A DNA stretch of 64,000 bases from Dactylorhiza incarnata. Its lineage: Eukaryota > Streptophyta > Magnoliopsida > Asparagales > Orchidaceae. Shown in pieces: positions 43,361 through 55,384 of this stretch. Position numbers and translations under genes: made by a program. The first letter of the stretch is position 1. Each line of letters starts with the position of its first letter. Below the pieces are notes generated by a model. It worked only from the letters and a program-made list of their open reading frames with translations. It had not been told where the DNA came from and did not search any database. Where the stretch lies: assembly GCA_033032865.1 (NCBI GenBank), contig JAWHQI010000074.1:9294501-9358500 (forward strand), given 5' to 3'.

Positions 43361-46300
43361 TGTAAGGCCCCTTTTTTTGCTATAAAACCGGGTCTAATGC
43401 CTAGAACCGTCGCTTTGCGGTGACACCAACACTCGGGAAGGTCGCCACTACAAAACGCCGACCATGCCAGCCATATCGATCACAGAAGAAGAAAAGTATA
43501 TTTGAACAAATAAAAGCTCAAGTTCATATCACATGCTATAAATAGAACACAATAATAGTCCACAAAATAATAACTGACATAACAGAGTAATAATAAGAAG
43601 GTCATGCCCAGTACATCATGTCCTCGCTATAAGGCCACTCGCGGAAGCAAATCTACTAGTAACCACTCACGGATCCTGAGGCTGGTGCTCCTGTGCTAGA
43701 CTGACCCATCTCCATCTACACTGGCCGCTGGTGGTGTTGCGTCTCCTCGGTCCCCAAAAATGATATGGTCCACCGACCATTAGTCAAAAGACTAAGCCAA
43801 TCCCCCAACCCTCCCCTAGTGACTCCTAGGCACCGTGTTGGAGGAATGAAGTGGAGGACAGCAAGGGGTATAAAATAAGGCAGATGACATGTCTTAGCTA
43901 CAAAAGTATTTATTACTACATAGGTGTATATATATATAGAACAGTAAGTAAAGCATGGTAAGGAGCATGTAAAGAACAGTAAGTAAAGACAAGTATACAA
44001 TTGAAAAGTAACCATTGATTTATTGGAATGCTCATACAAACCTATAAACCAAGGGGTCATTTAGCAGGGCATATTATATAAAAGTCTCATACCGATTTAT
44101 ACGATAGGGGTAGGGGTTAAAATGCAATGCTTATGTCATGACATGCAAAGTTATGCAATTTAATGCTATGTTCACACAAGTACAACTCACACACTTCGGC
44201 TCTATGTGCACAAACCTTTATTTGCCCCTTTTTGGAGCTAGCAAAACTCCCAGGATACTCTCATAATGGCCGACAGAAGCGATGGGTTGGGCCTCGCCCA
44301 CCTCTAGGTTGGTATCTGCACTACCTACCTAGACCTATCGTATGCCTCAACGCGAAGAACACAACCACACTTGTCGAGTCAAAGCATCGACGTCGGTGCA
44401 AATGACCATCCATACTAAAGACCCACCACCTTAAGAACATGCAATTATGATCACCATCTATCCCGAGCATAAGCTCTCTGGGCTAACCCGCCTGTCACCC
44501 TAACCTTTCGAGCCACCGGCTCGCTGGACTAACCCGTTCGTACCTACAACCACTGAGCCTACTGCTCGTAAGACCAAACCAACTAACTACCCGTAGAAAC
44601 GGGATGTGAGTGAGTGTATTATTAAGTTAGTCTTACATAACAAATAATTCCTACGGTTTGGGGTTAATCTTGGACTTCCCGAGGTCTATCCTTTGAGGGG
44701 CTCGCAGCAGTACTAGGAGGTGCCCTGGGATGATAGCCCAAACCGTCCTTTCCAAGACACTTATTAATATTGATTTCTAGCCTTGACCTGACCACCCTTA
44801 TTAATGTTACTCTTACTAACACTAAATGTTTTTTACCCCACTCCAAGGGAATGACGATCTTTCGTCGATCCCAAACACACTCTTGCCTCCTAGTCAACCA
44901 GACATCTTATTCCTAATTCCTTTTAGTGATCCCTCACAAACCCAATCAGTCTGGGTGCACCAGCTTCCATAACTCCTCATGTAAGACCCACACATTTACC
45001 TTATTCAGCCCTTTCTCTGTACGCAGACCACGTGAACTATTTCATGGATAAAAAGAGAAAGACTCCAAATGCTCATCCAAGTAACTCAAGATTATTATTG
45101 GGGGTGTGTCATGACATTTTAAGGTTATCACCAGAAATTCATAATTTTCCTAATTTGTTGGGCATTTATTATAATTTCTTAAAATCACGGAACCTATTAT
45201 TTTGAACACTAAGTAAGGTTTTCTGATAAGTTATGGCCTTGATAAGATTTGTACAACTATATATCATCAAAATAACAGCCACATATGAAACTCATAAATT
45301 TCCAGAAAGGTTTTGACCTTCAATTAAATTATTGACTAATTTATCATAATGAAGGGTTAACAAAGGAAGTAACAAAAGTACACACTTAAAAATTACAGGA
45401 AAATTACCAGGTGTCTACTGTAATCAGAAAAGTTCACTGATTCAGTTTCATAATTTTCCAGAGTCATTTGACCATATAAATTCTTTAATTGATTAATTAG
45501 AGCCTAGGGCACCTTTTGAAGATAATCATGTATAAGTTCTTCCAAAAATTATATTAAAATTAACTGGTCATATACTTGCCCTACAAAGTCTTCTGACCAA
45601 GTTTCATGATTTTCTAGAGGGTATTAAACCCATAATTAATTTTCATACAACTAGGGCAAATATTGGGGGTTGTGAATGAAGTACTATATATATCACTTTA
45701 AAATTCTTAGCAAAATTAACAGAGAATAATATCATCAATATAAACCCACTGACAATGTTTCATAATCATCCTAGCACGTATGGACATGTAATTTTATTTT
45801 GAAAGAAGGTGACCTAACTAAATAATAAGCAATTCATTGGGGACTAAAGTTACTAAAAATTCTAACAAAATTCCCCAAGGCTTATTTCCACCCCATGAAA
45901 CTACCTATCAAGTTTCAAGCCCATCCAAGGACACATGATTTCATGCCCTTCAATAAGTTCAATTTGCAACCTAGGGTTTGAACTAGGGTTCTAGGGCTCA
46001 TCCACCCAAAATCACCCAAAATCCTTTATGGGGGTGTTTTATGTGACATTAAATTAGTGGCCAAGATTTCATCACCTTTGGATGAGGATTGACCACTCAA
46101 ACCCAACATGTGCACTTTGGACCTAATAACCCCTAGTTTGACCAATCTTGGGTTAATTAATTACCCAACCAAATCAATCCCAAATGAGATGAAATTTTTA
46201 CCAGAGTCATGGCATGACCCTAAGGACCTCCCACCAAAATTTGGTAGGGTTTGGATGTCATTAGACCCTATAATTAATTCATACATGAATTATTAAATAT

Positions 46301-48110
46301 TTACAAAAACTTTAGAAAAAGATCCTCCAAAAATTCTCATTTTTGGATATGTTGAGGTGTGGGTATAAGTATGCTATGTTCCAAATTTTAGGGTATTTGG
46401 GTGGCTAGATTGATGGGGGCACTCAAATCTATCTCTGGTCAACCCTATGTATAGGCTGCACCATTTTGAGTGTTGTGGTCAGACCACTGATCCAATTGAT
46501 CTGAAACCAATTTTAAACTAGACCTCAGGGGCTACAAGTTTGATGTTGGACATTTTTCCAGTATAGGTCACTAAGTATTTTTAATAATTAATCTAAGGAT
46601 CTGCATATTATGTGACATTGTGCAAAATATTATCTCACTTAATAAAATTGATCTTGCACGAATCCTGAAGCAGGGGCGGACGACATTCATTTATCTCCTT
46701 CCTCTAGCCGACGGCCAGGATAGCCCCGATCTGGGCCACCTTCTCCTTCGATTTCCCGGCCACCCTCGCCTCTCCTCGGCCGGCAAGTGCCACCACCACC
46801 TCCGTCGAGGTGGTGGCTGGCGATAGGAGGTCTTTTGTCGGCCGGTGGCGGCCGGATTGGGGATTTCGGGGAGGGGATGGAAGCTCTAAACCGAGCCCCT
46901 TGGGATGCTTGATTCAAGCCCGATTTGACTCGAATCAATCCCCAAATTGATGTAGATCTAGCACTAAAGGAGGAGAAGGGGATCGGACATTTGATTGGGC
47001 ATTAGCCCTGGTGTTTCTCGAGTTGGCTATGGAGGGGGATTGCGCCTTGGAGCCATGCCGATTTTTCACTCAGAGGGCTTGAATTCTTCGGGGGAGTGGG
47101 GGGTTTTCCTGCTTGGCATGCTCTGAGGGTGTTAAAGAGGGCAATTGAGGTAAGGGGGAGGTTTCTCGAAATGCCATTAATGGACATTAAAGGTAGGTTT
47201 CGGTTTTGATTGAGGGAGGTGACTAGCGCCTCAATTTGGCCGGGAGAAGTCTGGAAACTCCTGCTGTCCCTAAGAGGAGATGAATTGGGCCATTAATGGG
47301 GGAGATTGAAGGTTTCTTCTTCCTCCCCATTAATCCCCCCCCCCCCTCTTTCCATTTGGGGTTTTCTCTCTCCTAGCCAAATTTTCTAAAATTAATTGGT
47401 CAATTCAGTAACTCCCAACCCCATTGGCTAGTGGGCCACCTCAATTTGGTCTAGACAAGTGGATTGGACTTGATTAGGTCAAAATAGGACATTTTGACCT
47501 AAATTTAGGGTGGAGTTAACTTTGGTCAATTTGACCATTTGGGTTGACCCCAATGGGTGGCTAGTGACCCATTGACCTCACCTAAGGGTTAGGGAGGTCT
47601 AGGTAGGGTCAATTTGGCAAGGTGGAGGCCAATTGACCCTCCATAGATCACTTTGACCAAAACAGGGCTAGAGTTGACTTAGGTCAAATTGGCCAAATTG
47701 GTGGCCCCATGATGAGGCTTTTTCGTCCATTGGGTCCCCATTATCATTATGAGGGTAGGGGCAAGTTCAATTTGATATGGTGGAGGCCAATTGACCCTAA
47801 TTAGGCTACTTTGACCAATTTAGGGTTAGGGTGGACTTTTGTCAACTTGGCCTCTTTGGTTGACCCCTAATGGGTCCTTGGTGCTCTAAGGGACCCCTTA
47901 ATGGCCTAGGGATGTCATGGTGGGGTCAAAGGGTCAAGGTGAGGCCCTAAAGTCCAACCCTAGGCTTGATAACTGGAAATCGCTATTTGAAGACTACTGT
48001 GATTTCCTTCTTGGCTAAGCTCATATGATCTTTTGTGCTTCTTAGGGATTTTTCATGACCTTGTCATGACAAAACAATCTTAGGGGTTTAGTTGTTTGAG
48101 GGATGTTACA
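43361..48110 (-). mobile_element. K, 4750-bp solo LTR, probably chromovirus (Tekay/Del-like)
   Basis: TGTAAGGCCCC...GGATGTTACA flanked by exact GATTG (43356-43360, 48111-48115). On the minus strand it starts TGTAACATCCC, typical of Tekay/Del LTRs, and the shared motif (44666-44739) is also on the minus strand. The size suits that lineage. No coding region or primer site is present; small frames are non-coding. Lineage assignment is from memory of LTR ends. Confidence 0.7.
44666..44739 (-). ncRNA. Shared ~70-nt motif, copy in LTR K
   Basis: Minus strand: GGGCTATCATCCC, CTCCTAGTACTGC, CCCCTCAAAGG, CTCGGGAAGTCCAAGA. The middle stem is weaker than in other copies. Confidence 0.35.
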
Positions 48111-48684
48111 GATTGTGCCCATGAGCTGAGCATTGCAGTCTAGGTAAATCGCAGGACCGTGCAATTATTGTTAATGCACGATCGTGTGATTTACTCAGAA
48201 CTCCATATGAAGATGTTCATCGTGCATTTTCCTTAACACACGATTGAATCCAATTGTGCTTGAAGGTAATCACATGACCTACCTAAATGCCATCAAAAAC
48301 CAGCGGCCTGTCCTACCCCGTGCATTTTTGGTCGCGCACGAGCATGTCGCTCGTGCGTGAACAAAAACGCACGACCTTCCCATAGCTCCAGGTCCTATTC
48401 ATCTATTTAAATCACACGATCCAAATGCACGGTCCTGCATTTTGGTCATGCATTTCTTAAATTTATCGCCTCTATTTAAGTCGCAGGTCTTCGCCCTAAA
48501 GAGGATCGATGGATCATCTTCTTCGCCTGTTCGAGTTCTACTCTGCCATTTTCCATCGTTCCATCACCGCCCACCATTTGAAGGTGCTCCGAACATATTC
48601 TTGGCTCAAATCATGAGCCGGAGTATCCTTTTGGCCTCCTCCATCGTTCGGAAGCATTCATGCTCAATTTTGAAAGATTCCTTA
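48111..48684 (+). repeat. Middle segment of the ATH-H 3' LTR
   Basis: Holds a 23-bp inverted repeat CGCACGAGC-ATGTC-GCTCGTGCG (48335-48357) and repeated GCACGA/TCGTGC half-sites, followed by a plus-strand TATA at 48472-48480. 48680-48684 (CCTTA) is one side of the G target duplication. Confidence 0.65.
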
Positions 48685-48934
48685 TGTTTGTTATGGGGTG
48701 TCGACTTATCACCTAGAGGGGGAGGGAATAGATATTTCAAATTACTTTGACCCTCTTTGGTGTTCTTGTTCTCTGGTTTGTTAGATTATGATATAAGAAG
48801 CATAACACAGAAAACACACAAAGATTAATAGAGGTTCCTCAAGACAATGTGTCTTGAGTTGTCCTTTGTCCCTCTGCGCCTACCGAGCAGTGTGCTAGTA
48901 TCAGCAAACTCCGCCAATGTCTCCGGCCCGCAAG

Positions 48935-49375
48935 CCTTACAACTCGGACCCACAAGTCCTACAGCCTAGGCCTGCAAGCCCCTACTTCACTCAGGTCCGC
49001 AAACTCGAAACTCAGGCCCTCAAGCCCTACACCACACAGACCCGCAAGTCTTGCCTTTTGGACCCGCGAGTCCCACTGCCCTGGCCCTCAAGCCTCACTG
49101 TTCTCAAGCCCGCAAGCTCGATATGATCGGACACGCAAGTCCACTGCCCTAGCCCTCAAGCCTCACAGCTCTCAAGCCCGCAAGCTCGACAAGATCGGAC
49201 CCGCAAGTCCACTGCCCTGGCCCTCAAGCCTCACAACTCTCAATCTCGCAAGCTCGACAAGATCGGACCCGCAAGTACTACACCCTTGGCCCTCAAGCCT
49301 CACAGCTCTCAAGCCCGCAAGCTCGACACTCAGATCTACAAACAGATCCTACAGTTTTTGGCCCGCAAGCCTTAC
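48935..49375. repeat. Tandem repeat CCCGCAAG-type units in G
   Basis: Roughly 60-bp degenerate units with GGCCCTCAAGCCTCACAG, CTCTCAAGCCCGCAAGCTCG and GGACCCGCAAGTCC, about five copies. Confidence 0.7.
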
Positions 49376-49769
49376 AGAGATAGATAAACAATGATTCTTT
49401 TTCCTGATGGAGATCGGCTTCTTGACTTGAAGAAGATGCTTCTAATATGAACCTTAACAGCCCAGATCTTCTTCAAGCTTCTTGACTCGAACGATTCTTT
49501 TCAGTTTATGTTGATTGACTGATTCTTAGAGAACACAAAATATGCGTTTTTGTTCTCTTCTCCTTGTTCTTCTTCTCCGCAGCTATTACTATTTTATTGA
49601 TATGCTGTGCGAGATACTTTTTCATTCTTGGGTTCGAGAGAGCTTTTAGGGCATCCATTGTTCCCTTTTATAGGACGGAGGAGCAGTCCAACAGTCTCCT
49701 TATGATGTTCTTTAATGACAGACGCCCATACTTTAAGAGCATGCGCTAATTGGACAATCAGGCGGCGGC

Positions 49770-50400
49770 ATTAAATGCTGACAGCGCGTCTGGCAACTTT
49801 TGAATCTGTCTCGACAATATTTCCATCGTTACTACAACATGCACAATATCTCGATGACAGAGCATGTCGTTGTCTAGGACTTGGACAGATCTCCAAGTCT
49901 TCTTCCTTCTTCTTCAGTAAAGGATATCTCGACGATACGAGACATCCCTTCTGCACTAGCACTTAAGACGACATGAAGTCATCTCACTGATGTCGGCGTA
50001 ATCTTGACTGCTCGGTGTCATGTTCATGATGTCGTCGACACCGCCTTGTCTTATCAATGACATATCACCATTACGTCGATAAGCTATTCTTCAGCAACTG
50101 TTGTCTTCATAACTACTTCATCGGCCTTCTCGACGTCAAGCCTTCTTTACGACGATATCGTCGATATTAGTCTTTCTTTGCATTTTCAACGATACGACTT
50201 CTTTACGACGATGTCGTCGACATTGTCTTGTACTTGTACTTAAGTCTTCTTCCTTCATCTCGACATCCTGATATCGTCGTGTGGTGTTGTAGTGTTGATG
50301 TTACCACGATATCATCATGTGCATGTTATCTCGACGATAACTGACATGATCCTTCTGCTTTGCTCTGCACATTATTTCAACGACATGCATACTATTTTCG
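49770..50400 (-). promoter_or_regulatory. CGACGATATCGTCG palindromes in G U3
   Basis: CGACGATATCGTCG (50150-50163) is a perfect palindrome. CGACGATGTCGTCG (50206-50219) and several CTCGACGATA/TATCGTCG variants surround it. All lie upstream of the minus-strand TATA. Confidence 0.5.
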
Positions 50401-50556
50401 ATGATATTGTACTTAGTGAAGTTATTAAAGTACTGGACAAATTGTCTGATCTCTGCGTATGAACTAAATATAGCATCAAATACAACTTGTACTTATCATT
50501 GAACTGAACACTTCTTCAAATCAGGAACACTGCCGGGCACTATTCCCAACACCTTG

Positions 50557-51465
50557 CTATACCCTTGGAGTTCTCCAGCGAGATCGTGGTCAAAGGTGAT
50601 TCACGAAGAAGACGGGTCCATTGGGAGGAAGTGACAACCCTCTTCTACCCCGGACGTCAGTCCTGGACCGAGCTCGGACAAGGATTGACAACCCTTGATT
50701 CCGACCATGAATCCCGGCAAGACTTCGTGCATTGGTTGTAATCTAACCTACTCCTTGTTGTTTTAGCTATTTTTATGTGATTTGAGTAGTTTGTATACTT
50801 TCCTATGAACGATGTCCATGAACCCTAATTATTATTAGCGTATTTTGCCATGTCCATGTGGTTGTATTTTGGTTCATGTGAGTTGAGGAGCACCCACATT
50901 CCATCCTCTATCCCGCCATCACGTTCGTGTATCGCACTAGAATTTGCTAGTGGCGTGCTTGGTGACGAGGTGATTGCGACCCTCATTTCTCCATTGCGAC
51001 TCACTTCATCTGCAAGCCTTCTCGTCCACCCGTGCAGCAAAGCGGTGCTAACGGCCCGTATAATCCATCTGCTAAGAGTTGCTAACGGCCCTCACTCCTT
51101 TCCGCAGTTACTCTCACCTCATCCACTTGCCTACTCGTCCATCCGCCTTGCGAAGCATTGCATAGCGGACTGCATAGTTTCCATCCGTCCGGCGAAGCAG
51201 TGCATAGTGGCCTGCATAGTAGTTTATTTTCATTATTTTGTTTTTCCGCAAACTAAACCAATCCTAGCCATTCGCATCCCTTACGACCTGAAAGACTTCA
51301 ATCTCAAGTCTTTCCTCGATAGTTAACTCCACCTTACTGTGTTCCTTTGAGATTCGATACTTGGGAATTATTCGCCCATTTTATATTACTTGAACGATCG
51401 TTACACTGTCGTTTCGTGTCTCAGACTTGCTACCGCCTATAGCGGTGTGCTATATTTGCGCATCA
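50557..51465 (+). repeat. Right segment of the ATH-H 3' LTR
   Basis: R/U5 part of the LTR ending TATATTTGCGCATCA. No gene: the small frames here are not conserved with anything I recognise. Confidence 0.6.
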
Positions 51466-52115
51466 ACGCGCTCCGTGGAGCAGGGATGTGCGTAAGCGCC
51501 TCTTGCGGACCATACGATAGCTGAAGCGCCTCTTGCGGAGTGGGAGCAAGCGAAGCGCCTCTTGCGGACCATACGACAGCTAAAGTGCCTCTTGCAGAGC
51601 AGGAGCGAGCAGGAGCGAGCGGGAGCGAGCAGGAGCGAGCAGGAGCGAGCGGGAGCGAGCAGGAGCGAGCAGGAGCGAGCGGGAGCGAGCAGGAGCGAGC
51701 GGGAGCGAGTGGAAGCGCGAGAGCGCATCCCGCAGAGCAGGAGCGAGCGGAAGCGCTCATGTGGAGCGGGTGGGAGAGGAAGCGTTCTCTGCGGAGCGGG
51801 AGCGCTTTCTGCGGAGCAGGAGCGAGCGGGAGCGCGAGAGCCCTTTCCGCAGAACAGGAGCGAGCGGAAGCGCGAGAGCGCCTCCCACGGAGCAGGAGCT
51901 AGCGGAAGCCCTCTTATGAAGCAGGCGGAAGTGGAAGCGCTCTCTGCGGTGCTAGAGCGCTTCCTACGGAGTACGAGCGAACTAGAGCACGGGAGCGCCT
52001 CCCGCGGAGCAGGAGCAAGCAGAAGCACTCTTACGGAGCAGGCGGGAGCGGAAGCGCTCTCTGCTGAACGAAAGCGCTTTCTGCGGAGCAGGAACGAGCG
52101 AGAGCGGCAACTCGT
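51466..52115. repeat. GAGCAGGAGCGAGCGG minisatellite, right block
   Basis: Dense 10-bp units GAGCGGGAGC/GAGCAGGAGC at about 51595-51720 and more degenerate ones to GGCAACTCGTAGC near 52115. Long frames on both strands are repeat artefacts. Confidence 0.8.
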
Positions 52116-53078
52116 AGCTTATTGGCTGCAGGATTTAAACCGGGAATCAGAATTGGAGCCGCCTTGCAGGTCCGGGTGAGGCTGTGATGCGAAACATTTG
52201 GTCCGGCTCAACTCGAACCCTATTAGGGGAACCCCATGAACTATTATGGGTGAAACTGGTGCGGTTTGAGCCCAAACCGCAATCGCACCAAAGGGCGTCG
52301 GTTTTGGACTGAATAAAACTGCACCGCAGCAAAACTGTGCGGTGTGGTTTAAGATTGGTGCGGTTTGAAGTCAATTTTTGCGGTGCGATTTTGATTTTTA
52401 TACAATTATATAATGTATTTTTCAATTTACTCATATTTTTCTGAAATATTTTATTTTAAAAATATAGAGGGTATACAACTACTATTTAATAGTAATTATG
52501 AAAGACAAATATAATTGTAGCTGATAAATTTATCAAATTTAATTAATTAATATATTTTTCAAACAAAATTCATGCGTCAGGCCCCAAACTTCGAAGTCTC
52601 TCTTGCAAAAAAAATTGAACAAGTTAACTTTTCCTCTCCAGTTTTTTTATTTTTGACCAACCTCATTCATTCCACCAAGTTTGGTTTTGGTTCTGGTTGG
52701 AATCGATTGGAACAGGATCGAACCGCATATAACCGGACAGAACCGTTAGTGGCCGGTTTGTTTTGGTTTTTGTTGAACCGTAACCGAAACCGTTAGACAA
52801 GAGAGTTCCAAAAATTATACAGGAACTGAAATCAGAATCGAAATTGGTCAAACCAAATAAGATTTTGGTTCTAATTTGAAGAATCGTTACCTTAGCGGTT
52901 CGGTTCACGATTTTAGTAGAACCGAAACCGAACCAGAATCATGACAGCTCTAAGTATATCTATCACACTATGAATTGATTATTATTGTTGTTATGCCTTT
53001 TGAACTGCCACAAATTATCAAAACCTTAATGCACTGTGATAAAAGTGCTAAGAAATGTTGTCGGTACATTTTAAATAA
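52116..53078. repeat. Degenerate DNA-transposon-like sequence
   Basis: 52190-52390 has many GGTGCGGTTTG and CAAACCGC inverted pieces. 52680-52945 has GGTTCGGTTC/GAACCGAACC pieces and ends CATGACAGCTCTA, like the ends of hAT-type non-autonomous elements. The left end was not found, so extent and class are uncertain. 52400-52680 is AT-rich without features. Confidence 0.35.
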
Positions 53079-53261
53079 GGACATTGTTATTAGCGGAGTG
53101 GGGTTTTCACGAATGAGGAAGGCGGAGAGGCTGTTGAGAACTTAAAAATGATTTGCTAATAGATTATTTTTAGAATGAAAAAAAAGACTAAAAACGCTTG
53201 AACGGTCGAACCTAGTTTTTTTTTGCTAATAGCGAATCTAGATTTGCTATTAACAACGTCC
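53079..53261. mobile_element. 183-bp MITE with 8-bp target duplication
   Basis: Ends GGACATTGTTATTAGC and, complemented, GGACGTTGTTAATAGC form terminal inverted repeats. TTAAATAA flanks both sides (53071-53078, 53262-53269). An 8-bp duplication suggests hAT. No coding capacity. Confidence 0.75.
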
Positions 53262-53502
53262 TTAAATAATTATAGCTCATCTATGTGTTGGTATTGCAGG
53301 GCGGTAGGCGGTAACGTCTACCGCCCGATAGCCAATTGAAACACATATTTGTAAGCTATGATCTTATTTTGTTCCCTACTGAAAAATTCTAGCATACATG
53401 TATTACTGTATTCACGATAGTCTTGTTTATGATGCACATGGACAACTTTAGAAGTTTTCACCGTGCATGCAAAAAGGAACATTCTAATGGAGAAGCTACA
53501 TA

Positions 53503-53640
53503 CAAAAATCATGAATTCAGTCTCTAACATGTGTTACCTTCAGGAAATCTGTCCATAAGGTTTGAATTTTAAGATTTTGGTCTCAAAAGTTTAATAATTT
53601 TATATCCCTAAATATACTAAATAGTTATCTCTAATGAAAA
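53503..53640. repeat. Left inverted repeat flanking the GH20 fragment
   Basis: ATCATGAATTCAGTCTCTAACAT... and TTTTAAGATTTTGGTCTC... match the complement of about 54225-54384 with moderate divergence. A weaker match CTACCGCCCGATAG (about 53318) has a partner near 54460, so the repeat may extend outward. Confidence 0.6.
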
Positions 53641-53663
53641 AAATATTTTAATGGGATAATTAA

Positions 53664-54190
53664 ATGATAATTAGGCAAAACTATTTCCTCCCCTTCTTCA
53701 GCATCAACATCACCGACCGCCCCCTTTTCCCGCACTGCGGACTCCTAGTAGATACCTCCCAGAATTTCTTCCCAATGGAAGATATTCTGAGGACGGTGTG
53801 GGCCATGAGTTATAATAAGGTGAATGTTTTCCACTGGCACATCACTGATTCCCAATCCTTTCCGATTCTTCTTACATCCGTGCTGGAGCTCGCTGTTAAA
53901 GGATCTTATGGGCCGACAATGCAATAGTCGACGGAGGAGCCGACGAGATCAATAGTGCGTGCTGGGAGGAAGACTCATCCATCACCGATTTCGTCTCTCG
54001 CGGCGGCACCCTCGACCAGCTTCTCCGAACTTTCATCTTTAAGACACCCTCTCATCACCGGCGATCTCGGCTGCACCGCCGTGTACTGGGAGGACGTCAT
54101 ACTCAGCCCCATCGTGAAAATCCCGCTCTTCACCATCCACAAAGAGAACACCATGAACAACGGGGCCAACAACACGCCAAATTATCAAAG
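53664..54190 (+). pseudogene. Plant beta-N-acetylhexosaminidase (GH20) fragment, broken
   Basis: 53664-53920 encodes [40 protein letters not shown] and [13 protein letters not shown], the start of a GH20 catalytic domain. About 53935-54035 in another frame encodes GGADEINSACWEED and GGTLDQLLRTFI, which include the catalytic Asp-Glu pair. About 54060-54150 returns to the first frame with TAVYWEDVILSPIVKIP. The part between the two halves of the barrel is deleted and two frameshifts are present. The plant enzyme trims GlcNAc from N-glycans; this piece cannot make it. No introns are seen, and inverted repeats on both sides suggest capture by a DNA transposon. Confidence 0.8.
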
Positions 54191-54224
54191 AGAGTAAATA
54201 ATTTCGTCTAATTATTATTTAATT

Positions 54225-54384
54225 ATCTCCTAAACATATCTTTCATCTAAAGATTATTATTTAGTACATTTTGGGACTAAATCATAAAAGTATTAAATCT
54301 TTGGGACCAAAATCTTAACGTTTAAACTTAGGGACTGAATTTTTAAAGATACCAAATGTTAGGGACTAAATTCATGATTTTGTC
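54225..54384. repeat. Right inverted repeat flanking the GH20 fragment
   Basis: Complement of 53503-53640 with several small indels; contains GGGACCAAAATCTTAACG and TAGGGACTAAATTCATGATT. Confidence 0.6.
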
Positions 54385-54910
54385 AATAATAAATAACATT
54401 GAAATAAGCCGATAAAAGATTCAAGTATCCATATTCTATAGATACCGCCAATGATATCGCCTATCGTGAGGCGGTAGCTTCCAGAAACTGAAAGGTATCT
54501 ACATAAATATTCATACAATTCATGTTTAACTAAAATTAAAACATCTAATAAAAGTAAAAAAAACTTCACATTGATCACTCCCGATGAAGATTGGACTCTC
54601 TTACCGAGCTATGATGTGGATACTGCCTCTCTTACCGAGCTATGATGTGGATACTGCCTGTAGAGCTCAGGCCGATCAACATCATCTTTGTCCCGACATG
54701 ATTGCTCCTCCAAAGGAGATGGCCGCATCCAGAGGTTGCACATCATAAAGCGCAACATCTTCTTCACATTGATCCGCTTCTTTTGTGACCTTTTTGTGGT
54801 ACTGGCAGAAGGCTTAGCGCTCCTGTCTCTGTGCCTGGAGGGCCACACCCTATGATCAAACCAGGTCAAGTAGCTCCCGGTGAGAGTTAGGAATAGAACC
54901 TCCACTGTCC
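54385..54910. other. Unassigned segment with a 31-bp tandem duplication
   Basis: TTACCGAGCTATGATGTGGA is repeated with a 31-bp period at 54601 and 54632. A minus-strand frame at 54609-54905 encodes a basic peptide (RHRDRSAKPSAST...) that I do not recognise. No other feature. Confidence 0.4.
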
Positions 54911-55384
54911 TGGAGTAGCAAAAAGCAAAATAACATTGCTATCTCTATAGCTGAATCATAGTACATTTCTGCCGGTAGTTGTTGTGCACAACTTCTTTGT
55001 ATTCAACATCAATTAGAGGAGTACAATTTGCAAATAAAGAGAACACCTCTCTTTTGTGATTCCTCTAGTGCCATATATATTGCTAAAAATCATATGGCAT
55101 ATAGTAGAACTAAGCATATAGAAATTAGATATCACTTCATTAGGGAGCATGTGGAAAAGGAGGACTTCTGCCATGAGCATGTCCATACAGACATGCAGAT
55201 AGCTGACATTTTTACTAAGCCCCTTGATGAGTCTAAATTCAATCAATTCAAAATTGAATTGGGGATGCTAAGTTCTAAAATTGGGAATGTTGTACTTCAT
55301 AATTTCTTACTATACAATTTGATTTATATTGTGAAAAGGCTGAATCTTTTACTAGGTCCACTCTATAGAAGTCTAACAATTTAG
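54911..55384 (+). pseudogene. Copia pol fragment: C-terminal RNase H
   Basis: Encodes WSSKKQNN, an [15 protein letters not shown] segment with TAG at 54959-54961 in place of Glu, then [31 protein letters not shown] and [14 protein letters not shown]. It is collinear with the last ~130 residues of SIRE-D pol, on the opposite strand. The 5' part of the element is missing. Confidence 0.85.

Larger units (their letters stand above)
48685..50551 (-). mobile_element. G, 1867-bp solo LTR, copia-like
   Basis: TGTTTGTTATGG...TTCCCAACA, flanked by CCTTA and CCTTG (4/5). Shares with the SIRE-D LTR the CACCTAGAGGGGG and AACACAGAAAA...ATAGAGGTTCC blocks, so it is from a related family. Minus-strand TATA (CTATAAAAGG, 49664-49673). 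No interior, hence solo. Confidence 0.75.
43088..51465 (+). mobile_element. ATH-H 3' LTR, split by two later insertions
   Basis: Begins TGATGAGTCC after a purine tract and ends TGCGCATCA at 51465. Removing K (43361-48110 plus one GATTG) and G (48685-50551 plus one duplication) leaves about 1.75 kb, the same size as the ATH-B and ATH-C LTRs. Plus-strand TATA-like CTATTTAAG at 48472-48480 with a palindrome upstream fixes the same orientation. Confidence 0.7.

Noticed and set aside
44666..44739. 5S rRNA gene or 5S-derived promoter
   Set aside because: Only short blocks resemble the complement of 5S rRNA, with different spacing; too weak to call.
46600..47330. GC-richer host exon with a Pro-rich frame
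   Set aside because: Lies inside solo LTR K with target duplications at both ends; no conserved protein seen.
51437..52179. Ala/Pro/Ser- and Glu/Arg-rich frames on both strands
   Set aside because: Products of the GAGCGGGAGC minisatellite.
52680..52945. Complete hAT element
   Set aside because: One plausible end only; no matching left end or target duplication found.
54609..54905. 98-codon basic ORF as a real gene
   Set aside because: No homology I recognise, overlaps a tandem duplication, and lies among transposon debris.
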